Part shown: piece by piece, positions 1 to 6,687 of the stretch
How positions within the stretch are numbered: position 1 is the first letter of the stretch
Layout of the letters: the number at the start of each line of letters is the position of its first letter
Source of the DNA: Piscibacillus halophilus
Lineage (GTDB): Bacteria > Bacillota > Bacilli > Bacillales > Alkalibacillaceae
DNA length: 64,000 nucleotides
Direction: 5' to 3'
Assembly: GCF_900110685.1 (NCBI RefSeq)
Contig: NZ_FOES01000001.1
Coordinates: 62,001-126,000 of the forward strand
Translations under genes and position numbers: made by a program
The notes under the pieces: generated by a model
The model's input: only the letters and a program-made list of their open reading frames with translations
Database searches by the model: none
Told to the model about the DNA's origin: nothing

Positions 1-759
1 ATACACGGTAAAACATTAGATGATTTTAGCCATATAAAAGGTTTAAGTGAGTTTTACTATCAAAACTTTAAAGAAGAGTTAGAATGGTTAGATTCCCTTC
101 CAGTAGGATATGAAACAGATGAGTTCCTTATGATTCATGCTGGAATCAATCGAACCTTGGAACAAACAGACCAAACCACCGCACTGCAAATACCTTCTTT
201 TTATGAAAAAGGGCACTCTGAAGATAAGGTGATTATTGTAGGACATTGGCCGGTTGTAAATTATCGTTTTAACAACGTGTGCTCGAACAACCCAATGATC
301 GATTTTGATAAACGAATCATTGCGATTGATGGTGGAAATACAGTCAAAAGAGATGGTCAATTAAATGCTCTTATAGTAGAAAATAAAGATTATTCATATA
401 CTTACGTAGATTCCTTGACAGACAAATCGTACATAAAAACAGATTACACTCCACCTGAGGATGTCGTAGGAACCGTTAGTTATCCCTATTATGAGGTGAC
501 GATCCTTCAGGAAAATGAATATTTCACTTTATGCAAAAATGATCAACTTAATGTAGAGCAGTGGATCAAAAACGAATATCTAAGTAGCCGTAATGGGAAT
601 AAAGCCACTTCAAAATCAGTCAGTACGACTTTACTGTCTGTTAAGGCTAAAGAAGAAGTTTACTTATTAGACGATAAGTGTGAAGGATATTCTTTAGTCA
701 AAAAGCAAAGTGGAGAAATAGGTTGGGTACCGAAAGATTACTTAGAAATTAGATTATAA
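1..759 (+). CDS. PPP-type metallophosphatase with C-terminal SH3-like tail (5' end cut off)
   Basis: The reading frame is open from base 1 and 252 residues are visible. The N-terminal metal-binding motifs expected in a PPP/ApaH-type phosphatase lie left of the window. What remains shows the two later histidine motifs, HAG in 'MIHAGIN' (about residue 45) and GH in 'IIVGHWPV' (about residue 80), followed by 'AIDGGN', the usual order in bacterial Ser/Thr phosphatases of the PrpA/PrpE type. The last 45 or so residues ('VYLLDD...GEIGWVPKDYLEI') read like an SH3-type domain. Substrate unknown: phosphoprotein or diadenosine tetraphosphate are both possible. No terminator is visible before the next gene, so the two may be co-transcribed. 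The fold call is confident, the substrate is not. Confidence 0.8.
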   Translation: MHGKTLDDFSHIKGLSEFYYQNFKEELEWLDSLPVGYETDEFLMIHAGINRTLEQTDQTTALQIPSFYEKGHSEDKVIIVGHWPVVNYRFNNVCSNNPMIDFDKRIIAIDGGNTVKRDGQLNALIVENKDYSYTYVDSLTDKSYIKTDYTPPEDVVGTVSYPYYEVTILQENEYFTLCKNDQLNVEQWIKNEYLSSRNGNKATSKSVSTTLLSVKAKEEVYLLDDKCEGYSLVKKQSGEIGWVPKDYLEIRL

Positions 760-795
760 ATAATAATATTACCTTCATGGAGAGTGAATTTGTGA

Positions 796-1233
796 ATGGT
801 GTTTCGTTCAAAAAAAGATCGTTATGTTAATCGTCTCATAGTGCTGAGCATCATTCTTATAGGCGTCAGTACTTTATTTCCATTGTTTCTAGATGGTATT
901 AATTTAACTGGAACCGTCGTTTTAATGTCTATATTTTTGGTCACATCCGTATTTATACTATGGGTGTACTATGGAGTTAAATATGTTTTTTATGATGAAT
1001 ACCTTTACGTTAAAGGTGGACCTTTCAGAAGTAAAATTCATTATAAAGACATCACTCAAGTTGCACCTACGGATGACATATTAACAGGATATCGAATCTT
1101 ATCATCCCGTGATGCCATTGAAATTTTTTATAGAACTGCCATTCTAGGAAGTGTCAAAATTTCACCACAGAATAAAGATGAGTTCATAGACGAATTAATC
1201 AAACGATGTCCTAATATTAAAGTAAAAACATAG
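796..1233 (+). CDS. Small membrane protein with bacterial PH-like domain
   Basis: This 145-residue protein has two hydrophobic segments near the N-terminus (about residues 13-33 and 40-62). A soluble tail follows, 'FYDEYLYVKGGPFRSKIHYKDITQV...', which matches the beta-strand pattern of bacterial PH domains (bPH family), typically 'l.v..gp....I.y.dI..v'. The end 'NKDEFIDELIKRCPNI' is also typical of that family. The ATG start follows a GGAG about 13 bases upstream. Function is unknown; such proteins are membrane-anchored with the PH domain in the cytoplasm. It follows the phosphatase by 36 bases and may share its transcript. Confidence 0.65.
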   Translation: MVFRSKKDRYVNRLIVLSIILIGVSTLFPLFLDGINLTGTVVLMSIFLVTSVFILWVYYGVKYVFYDEYLYVKGGPFRSKIHYKDITQVAPTDDILTGYRILSSRDAIEIFYRTAILGSVKISPQNKDEFIDELIKRCPNIKVKT

Positions 1234-1297
1234 AAAATGTAGTACCTCAGCATTCTACAGGTTATAATAGGAATTGATTAGAAAGAGGTCAATTTAT

Positions 1298-1864
1298 ATG
1301 AACAATAATAAATTAGTTCTCATAGCTGATAAGTTAAATAAAACAAATGTAAAATGGGGGATAGGTGGTTCACGGCTTTTATACCAACATGGATTAATAG
1401 ACGTTGTGAATGATTTGGATATTATCGTTAGTAAGGCTGATGTAGAACCTGTTATTGGCGAACTTAGAAGCTTAGGAGACGATATAAACGCCAATCGGTT
1501 AGGCCCATATAAAACGACTTTTTATTATAAATTTAACATCATGGGTTTACCCGTGGATATCATGGGTGAATTTAAAATAGAATATGAGAATGGAATCTAC
1601 GTATTACCTTTTGAAAAGCATGAGGTTGAGTATTTTAATATTCATGGAATAGAAGTTCCTTTTTGTACATTAGAAGACTGGTTTATCCTTTATCAATTAA
1701 TACCTAATAGGGAAGAGAAAGTACAAATTATTGAAAATTACCTTATGGATGAAGGTATTCGCCATCCAGAGGTGTTACAACAATCTTTAGCAAATCCTCT
1801 TCCAGAAAAAATTCGCAATAGAATTTCACCTTTGATTAATGAAGCATATAACGGAGGAATGTAA
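1298..1864 (+). CDS. Nucleotidyltransferase-fold protein
   Basis: A 188-residue protein. The N-terminus 'WGIGGSRLLYQHGL...VNDLDIIV' (about residues 19-43) is the nucleotidyltransferase signature: a Gly-Gly/Ser loop followed by a DxD-type acidic pair (D-L-D). A second acidic position is plausible in 'LPVDIMGEF'. These features resemble the MNT/aminoglycoside-nucleotidyltransferase-like superfamily, but no specific resistance family is recognised. I chose ATG 1298, preceded by AAAGAGG at a 9-base spacing; an in-frame TTG at 1274 has no ribosome site. A hairpin lies just downstream. Substrate unknown; there is no partner HEPN gene, so a toxin-antitoxin role is not supported. Confidence 0.6.
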   Translation: MNNNKLVLIADKLNKTNVKWGIGGSRLLYQHGLIDVVNDLDIIVSKADVEPVIGELRSLGDDINANRLGPYKTTFYYKFNIMGLPVDIMGEFKIEYENGIYVLPFEKHEVEYFNIHGIEVPFCTLEDWFILYQLIPNREEKVQIIENYLMDEGIRHPEVLQQSLANPLPEKIRNRISPLINEAYNGGM

Positions 1865-1879
1865 TCAAATGAAACATAC

Positions 1880-1915
1880 CAAACCACCTTACATTTTAAA
1901 CATGAAGGTGGTTTG
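1880..1915. terminator. Convergent hairpin between the nucleotidyltransferase and antiporter genes
   Basis: An 11-bp perfect inverted repeat, CAAACCACCTT (1880-1890) and AAGGTGGTTTG (1905-1915), flanks a 14-base loop. No long T-run follows on either strand, so this is a weak intrinsic terminator shared by the converging genes. The position between two convergent stops supports the role. Confidence 0.55.
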
Positions 1916-1939
1916 TAAGTTCAGGCAACCGTTCAACTT

Positions 1940-3526
1940 TTACTTGTCTTGATCCATCTTCGTTTCGATTTCTTCGATTCGTTCAATGATTTCATCCATA
2001 TGCTTTGAACCTACGGTATCTGAAATCATTTCCCTTCTCGCTAGTTCTTTTACCGCTTGATATTCAACATATAAGGCATCGCGTTTAGCACTTCTTAAAT
2101 GCTTTTTCTTAATTTCAGGATATTGGTTATATAATGTTTCCAATTTCTCATAATACTGATCTAACTTTTCTTGATAATCTTCTTTTAATTCCTCTAGCTC
2201 AGCTTTTGTAATGAAAGAGTTTTGTCTCATTTCTTCCCAATCTTTAATAGCATTTTCACTTCGATAAATACTTGCGATCACTTCCTCATATTGTTCAATA
2301 CCTTCATCATTATCTAGAATTCCAACTTTTTTAATGAGAGGTTTGATTGTTAACCCCTGAACAATTAACGAAAATAAAACAAAACTTAAGGTCAAAACTA
2401 AAATTTCATCTCGCCCATCAAAGTCAGTAGGTAAGCTAAGGGCTAATGCAATAGATAAGCTTCCCTTTAATCCGCCCCAGTTAAGAGTATGTTTAAATTT
2501 CATGGGAAAACCTTTAATGAATGATAAGCCAGTATAAACAGCAATGGCTCTAGCCCCAACTACAATGAAAATCCCAAGTAAAATCATTCCCCACTTTCCT
2601 GACAGGTCAATGTTATTAATTTCAAGCCCAACCATTAAGAAAATGATTGAGTTCGCTATAAAGGCAATCACACTCCAGAAATTATTAATATTTAATTTGG
2701 TAACAGGACTCATACCTATTGAGCCGCCATAGTTTGAAAAAATAATCCCGGAAACGACGACGGCAATGACACCACTTACATGGATGACTTCAGCTGTAAA
2801 GAAACTTCCGAAGAACAATAACATTGAAATGGTAATCTCAAGAGGATAGTTATCAATGAGCTTAATTGAGCGCGAGGCTAAAACCCCAAAAATAGCGCCT
2901 ACTATTAAACCACCTATCACAAATTTTAAGAATAAAAGAACACCACTACCTAGTCCAGCCCATCCCATATCGATATAGTCAAGTAAATAGACTGATGCAA
3001 TTGTGAATAGAACAACAGCTATTCCATCGTTAAATAACGATTCCCCTTCAATAATAGTTGTCAGTTTTTTGGTAACGCCAAGTGATTTAAAAATTGACAA
3101 CACACTAATGGGATCCGTCGCACTAATTAAAGCTGCGAACGTAAAGGCAACTTCTATAGGAAGTCCTAGAAGAAAATAAGCAGAAAAACCAATGATTAAT
3201 GCCGTAATAAAAGTCCCCGCAAAGGCTAGCGTAAAGATTGGTTTCTTGTTCTCTTTTAAATCTGAAAAAGGAAGATTTAACGTGGCCTCACCTAGTAATG
3301 TCGGTAAAAATATTGAAAGAATGACAACCTGAAACACGGCCGATTGAGTAATAAAATCCTTCGACTCTTCAATAATGGGAAAATGAAGTAGTCCAATCAC
3401 TAAGCCAACAATAACTAATGCAATACTGTAAGGTTGTTTGAAATATTTTGCAATGATGGATACCCCAACACTTAATGCGAGTAATATTAATACTTGCATA
3501 AACACTTCATTAAATTCATGTACCAT
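1940..3526 (-). CDS. CPA1-family Na+/H+ antiporter
   Basis: A 528-residue membrane protein with about 12 hydrophobic segments in the first 400 residues. The CPA1/NhaP ion-binding region is clear: 'ATDPISVLSIFKSLG' (about residues 135-149) and 'GESLFNDGIAVVLF' (about 161-174). The remaining ~125 residues are a charged, coiled-coil-prone cytoplasmic tail ('ELKEDYQEKLDQYYEKLETLY...') typical of the family. It would exchange cytoplasmic Na+ (or K+) for external protons, useful in a salt- or alkali-exposed Bacillaceae. Start ATG at 3526 follows AAAAAGGTG. It is monocistronic, facing the gene cluster on its left. Exact cation cannot be read from sequence. Confidence 0.88.
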   Translation of the reverse strand: MVHEFNEVFMQVLILLALSVGVSIIAKYFKQPYSIALVIVGLVIGLLHFPIIEESKDFITQSAVFQVVILSIFLPTLLGEATLNLPFSDLKENKKPIFTLAFAGTFITALIIGFSAYFLLGLPIEVAFTFAALISATDPISVLSIFKSLGVTKKLTTIIEGESLFNDGIAVVLFTIASVYLLDYIDMGWAGLGSGVLLFLKFVIGGLIVGAIFGVLASRSIKLIDNYPLEITISMLLFFGSFFTAEVIHVSGVIAVVVSGIIFSNYGGSIGMSPVTKLNINNFWSVIAFIANSIIFLMVGLEINNIDLSGKWGMILLGIFIVVGARAIAVYTGLSFIKGFPMKFKHTLNWGGLKGSLSIALALSLPTDFDGRDEILVLTLSFVLFSLIVQGLTIKPLIKKVGILDNDEGIEQYEEVIASIYRSENAIKDWEEMRQNSFITKAELEELKEDYQEKLDQYYEKLETLYNQYPEIKKKHLRSAKRDALYVEYQAVKELARREMISDTVGSKHMDEIIERIEEIETKMDQDK

Positions 3527-3790
3527 TGGATCACCTTTTTATAAATTTTGTAACTTGAAAGTGGTGATTATAGTATGTCCTACATGCTTCCACCTTATAT
3601 AAAAAGAAAGGGTAAAAGATAATAGCCATTAGTTTTATTAACACAACTTAAATTATAAAAGTTTTCAAAAAAATGCACTGAAACGAATATCATGAAGTTT
3701 TTTTAATGATATACTTAGTTTGAATTGTGTAATCTGGAACAGGATTAGATCAGTTTAGTTTTATATTTTAAATTTCAGTGAGGGGATTAT
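3527..3790. other. Divergent intergenic region, antiporter / GNAT gene
   Basis: This 264-base spacer must hold promoters for both flanking genes. On the minus strand a TATAAT-like -10 is seen at 3567-3572 but without a convincing -35. A TATACT near 3712 could be the -10 for the plus-strand gene. I see no riboswitch, repeat or small open frame that I would defend. Confidence 0.4.
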
Positions 3791-4363
3791 TTGAGAGAGA
3801 TACAATATAAATTTTTTAATCATGATGACACGGACCTTGAAAATATCGGAAAGTTGTATTGTAAGACTTTCATTAGAACTCATTTTACAGGTGAAGACCT
3901 CAAATCTGTTATCCAAAATATATCTAAACACTCGACTTACAAAGGGTTTGTAGGGTTAAAAGCTAAAAGTAATCAGGGACACATCATTGGTTTTACTTAT
4001 GGTTACACGAGTTTACCAGATCAATTTTACCGACAAAAAATAGAAGCTCAATTAAGTGGTGTTGAATTAAAATATTGGTTAGAAGATTGTTTTGAGTTTG
4101 TAGAATTAGCTGTAGATATAAAGTATAGACGGAAAGGAATCGCTAAATTACTTCATGATCAATTGTTAAATTCAGTCGTACATACCACGTCATTATTAAC
4201 AACTTCCATTGATAATTACCCAGCTATTCAATTTTATAGAAGAAACAATTGGGAAGTTATTAAAAATAATGCAGCCGTCATAACAGATCAAAATTTACAA
4301 GTTATTATGGGTAAGAAACTAAAGTGGAATCCAGAGAATGGTGGTAAGAGTGATGGATATTAA
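3791..4363 (+). CDS. GNAT-family N-acetyltransferase
   Basis: A 190-residue protein with the GNAT acetyl-CoA-binding motif A 'ELAVDIKYRRKGIAKLLHDQ' (about residues 103-122; the R-R-K-G-I-A loop fits the Q/RxxGxG/A pattern). The later strand/helix 'TSIDNYPAIQFYRRNNWE' is the usual GNAT motif B ('N..A..FY...G/nW'). It transfers an acetyl group from acetyl-CoA to an unknown amine. The start is TTG 3791 with AGTGAGGGG just upstream. Its 3' end overlaps the start of a broken Nudix gene, implying that the two were once translationally coupled. Confidence 0.82.
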   Translation: MREIQYKFFNHDDTDLENIGKLYCKTFIRTHFTGEDLKSVIQNISKHSTYKGFVGLKAKSNQGHIIGFTYGYTSLPDQFYRQKIEAQLSGVELKYWLEDCFEFVELAVDIKYRRKGIAKLLHDQLLNSVVHTTSLLTTSIDNYPAIQFYRRNNWEVIKNNAAVITDQNLQVIMGKKLKWNPENGGKSDGY

Positions 4364-4859
4364 TAATGCTAGAACAGCAGGGGGTTATGTTTTATATCAT
4401 GGATTATTTGTATTTCAGGTTGGGCCAATAAAAGAGGGCGATAAGCTTGGGGTGGTAAGGTTAGGGGGGCATAGAGAAAGTGAGGAAGCAGCTTTGGAAG
4501 CTGCTCAACGAGAGGTGTATGAAGAAGCATCTATTAATATGATTCCAATCCATTCTCCAGAGACATTTCACTTAAACGTAATGGGAGCAAATGCAAACTA
4601 AAATACATGTTTCAAACCAGATAGCTCCTTTATTAATTAAGGGAAATCAAAAGGATACTTATAATGTCATGTATTTATCTTATACAACTACTAAATCAAA
4701 GCCTTCCTCAGAAACAAAAGGACTTTATTACTTTCTCATAATGATATTCAACTTATAAATAGAAATTTAATTTTAGAGCCTTTTCCACAATTATTATTTT
4801 TGTCTAAGTTAATAGAAGAAGGTAATTTCATGTGGGGTTGTTCAAATACATTGAAGTGA
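4338..4859 (+). pseudogene. Nudix hydrolase, broken by two compensating frameshifts
   Basis: The first 87 codons encode a good Nudix box, 'GGHRESEEAALEAAQREVYE' (G-x5-E-x7-REvxEE pattern), then hit a stop at 4599-4601. The expected continuation ('MQTKIHVSNQIAPLLIKGNQ...VMYLSYTTTKSKPSSETKG') appears in the +1 frame from about 4591 to 4720. The end ('TLLLSHNDIQLINRNLILEP' then 'FPQLLFLSKLIEEGNF') is back in the original frame to a stop at 4857-4859. So one indel lies near 4595-4602 and an opposite one near 4715-4722. Start could be ATG 4338 or 4353, both inside the GNAT gene. The product is likely inactive unless these are sequencing errors. Confidence 0.8.
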
Positions 4860-4923
4860 TATAAGTCAGCATATATGACCCTTCCAATTAACGACTTGTT
4901 TTAATCTAATATAAAGGAGAGTT

Positions 4924-5598
4924 ATGATGAATAATTCAAAAGTGTGGGAAGATGTAGATATTTATTTTAGCGATCACCTTAAAACCTCTGATATAGTTAT
5001 GGATTCGATCTTGAAAGAAAACTTAGAAGCGGGTTTACCAGCTATAGATGTTTCTCCCAACCAAGGTAAATTTCTTTATTTACTTACAAAGCTCAAAGGT
5101 GCTAAACACATTTTAGAGATTGGTACGCTTGGTGGGTATAGCACGGTTTGGTTTGGACGTGCGTTACCTAATGACGGGCATTTAATCTCCCTTGAATATA
5201 GTCAGAAGCACGCTAAAGTAGCTGAAGAAAATATAAGGAATGCTGGTTTGGAACACAAAATCGAAATTATGATTGGACCAGCACTGGACACATTACCTAC
5301 TCTTAAAGGTAAAGGGTTTTCGACATTTGATTTAATCTTCATTGATGCTGATAAACCTAACAACCCAAGCTATTTGAAATGGGCATTAGAATTGTCTAAA
5401 CCTGGAACAGTGATCATTGTCGATAATGTTGTACGTAATGGAAGAGTTGCTGATGACAATAGTGAAGAACCGAGTGTCGTGGGAACTCGTCAAATGGTAG
5501 AATTGTTATCTAAAGAGTCACGCATCGAAACAACTGCTATTCAAACTGTTGGAATAAAAGGATATGATGGCTTTGTCTTAGGGATTGTGAAAGAATAG
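4924..5598 (+). CDS. SAM-dependent O-methyltransferase (catechol/caffeoyl-CoA OMT type)
   Basis: A 224-residue class I methyltransferase. 'HILEIGTLGGYSTVWFGRAL' (about residues 61-80) is the SAM-binding motif I of the O-methyltransferase_3 family. 'FDLIFIDADKPNNPSYLKWA' carries the metal-binding aspartates, and 'GTVIIVDNVVRNG' is the usual next motif with D-N. It resembles B. subtilis YrrM-like enzymes that methylate small hydroxylated acceptors; the acceptor is unknown. ATG 4924 or 4927 follows AAAGGAGAG. The gene stands alone between the dead Nudix gene and a repeat region. Confidence 0.85.
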   Translation: MMNNSKVWEDVDIYFSDHLKTSDIVMDSILKENLEAGLPAIDVSPNQGKFLYLLTKLKGAKHILEIGTLGGYSTVWFGRALPNDGHLISLEYSQKHAKVAEENIRNAGLEHKIEIMIGPALDTLPTLKGKGFSTFDLIFIDADKPNNPSYLKWALELSKPGTVIIVDNVVRNGRVADDNSEEPSVVGTRQMVELLSKESRIETTAIQTVGIKGYDGFVLGIVKE

Positions 5599-5645
5599 AG
5601 TTTCTATTTAAAATGATAGACTATCAACATTCTATGAAAAGACAT

Positions 5646-5750
5646 ACACCTACAGAAATCAAAAAACCCCCATAGGTTCGGGAAATACCCTTATAGATTC
5701 AGAAAATATCCCTATAGAATTCAAACAAACACCTATAGAAGCCACGTTTG
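5646..5750. repeat. Five degenerate 21-bp tandem repeats
   Basis: Units begin at 5646, 5667, 5688, 5709 and 5730, each 21 bp. Each opens with a C-rich/T-A core (CCC-T-ATAG: CACCTACAG, CCCCATAGG, CCTTATAGA, CCCTATAGA, ACCTATAGA) and ends in an A-rich tract (about CAGAAAATA). The units have no unique spacers, so this is not a CRISPR array, and the frames carry stops, so it is not coding. Function unknown; it could be a protein-binding array or a decayed minisatellite. Confidence 0.7.
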
Positions 5751-5784
5751 CGGAAAGTAAATTTTTACGAAGCTACAAGAGAAA

Positions 5785-5825
5785 AAGGCGAACCTAAGGT
5801 GTTATATACACTTTAGGTTCGCCTT
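5785..5825 (-). terminator. Strong intrinsic terminator of the XRE/DUF2975 operon
   Basis: A 17-bp stem pairs AAGGCGAACCTAAGGTG (5785-5801) with CACTTTAGGTTCGCCTT (5809-5825), with one G-U pair and a 7-base loop. Read on the minus strand it is followed by TTTTTCTC, fitting the end of the leftward operon at 5856-6566. Confidence 0.85.
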
Positions 5826-5855
5826 CTATTATTTAAAAGTTTGTCTCGGTTTCTT

Positions 5856-6080
5856 TTATTTTTCTTCTTGATCATCATCAGGTTGATACTCTAAAAGATC
5901 CCCAGGTTGGCAATCTAGAGCTTCACAAATTCGTTCTAATGTTTGAATTCGAATCGCTTTTGCCTTTCCGTTTTTCAAAATAGACATATTCGCTTTGGTG
6001 ATTCCAACTCGTTCTGATAATTCGGTTACACTCATTTTTCTTTTGGCTAACATCACATCAATATTGATTATAATTCCCAT
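5856..6080 (-). CDS. Small XRE/Cro-family transcriptional regulator
   Basis: A 74-residue protein that is nearly all helix-turn-helix: 'MLAKRKMSVTELSERVGITK' then 'ANMSILKNGKAKAIRIQTLE' is the Cro/C1 domain, followed by 'ICEALDCQPGDLLEY' and an acidic tail. This small class resembles B. subtilis YozG, which is also paired with a DUF2975 membrane protein (YoaS). Start ATG 6080 follows GAGGTGAT. It is nine bases downstream of the membrane gene, so co-transcribed. It probably regulates its own operon; an operator-like repeat lies at the promoter (6600-6627). Confidence 0.85.
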   Translation of the reverse strand: MGIIINIDVMLAKRKMSVTELSERVGITKANMSILKNGKAKAIRIQTLERICEALDCQPGDLLEYQPDDDQEEK

Positions 6081-6089
6081 ATCATCACC

Positions 6090-6566
6090 TCAGATGGTCA
6101 GGTCATTCTCACTTTTAATGGTTAGAGCATTGTTTAATAAATTTTGTAAAACGGCCGCAAATGTAAAAATAATCACTGATGCAAATATGATCATCAACCC
6201 TATTAAGGCAATACCAGGGTGTAGAGCGCTTTGAATTAATAAAAAAATGATTCCTACTAGATAAATGATCATAATGACTAATGCACAGTATTTAATCATG
6301 TTTATGGCATTCACTGCAGCTTCTGAAAAAGCCTTCAACTTGTCAATTTGTTTTAGAAGGTTTAACCCTTGTTTTAAGGCTATCAAAAAAGGGATGACAG
6401 TTAAATATATACCAAAGAGTAAAGGGAATCTCAAATAAGCATATTCTGGGTTATTAACGGCTAAATCATTCGAAACATAAGGTAACCAAAAGATGGATAA
6501 GAGTAGTATGAATAACCCTATAACGTAAATAGTTAATCTGAGAAATCTTACGGAATTAATCCTCAT
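6090..6566 (-). CDS. DUF2975 membrane protein
   Basis: A 158-residue protein with four hydrophobic segments (about residues 7-27, 46-66, 88-112 and 118-142). It fits the DUF2975 family, which is regularly coupled to a small XRE regulator as here. Start choice: a run GTG-ATG-ATG-ATG follows AAGGAGT; the third ATG (6566) has the best 7-base spacing. Function unknown; family members are integral to the cytoplasmic membrane. The pair may sense a membrane or stress signal, but that is inference from the gene pairing only. Confidence 0.8.
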   Translation of the reverse strand: MRINSVRFLRLTIYVIGLFILLLSIFWLPYVSNDLAVNNPEYAYLRFPLLFGIYLTVIPFLIALKQGLNLLKQIDKLKAFSEAAVNAINMIKYCALVIMIIYLVGIIFLLIQSALHPGIALIGLMIIFASVIIFTFAAVLQNLLNNALTIKSENDLTI

Positions 6567-6586
6567 CATCATCACTCCTTAACTTT

Positions 6587-6627
6587 ATTATACAAGGTAT
6601 TTATTGTTTTGCAATAAATTTTTATTG
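6587..6627 (-). promoter_or_regulatory. Promoter with operator-like repeats for the DUF2975/XRE operon
   Basis: Reading leftward, -35 TTGCAA (6614-6609), a 16-base spacer and -10 TATAAT (6592-6587). Three copies of the heptamer CAATAAA (one inverted) cover and flank the -35 at 6600-6606, 6612-6618 and 6621-6627. Two of them form the palindrome CAATAAAAATTTATTG. This is a plausible autoregulatory site for the XRE protein. Confidence 0.65.
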
Positions 6628-6644
6628 TTTAGTATATTCTTATG

Positions 6645-6678
6645 AACAAAAAAGAACTTGAACATCACGTTCAAGTCC
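6645..6678 (-). terminator. Intrinsic terminator of rqcH
   Basis: On the minus strand GGACTTGAAC, loop GTGAT, GTTCAAGTTC is followed by TTTTTTGTT. It lies just past the rqcH stop codon at 6688. Confidence 0.88.
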
Positions 6679-6687
6679 TTACACAGG

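Noticed and set aside
5646-5750. Possible CRISPR array
   Set aside because: The 21-bp units are degenerate and directly abutting with no unique spacers, and no cas gene is present.
1-6600. Defence island or toxin-antitoxin module in the left accessory stretch
   Set aside because: The nucleotidyltransferase has no HEPN partner, the phosphatase and PH protein are common housekeeping types, and no nuclease, restriction or phage-sensing gene is present.
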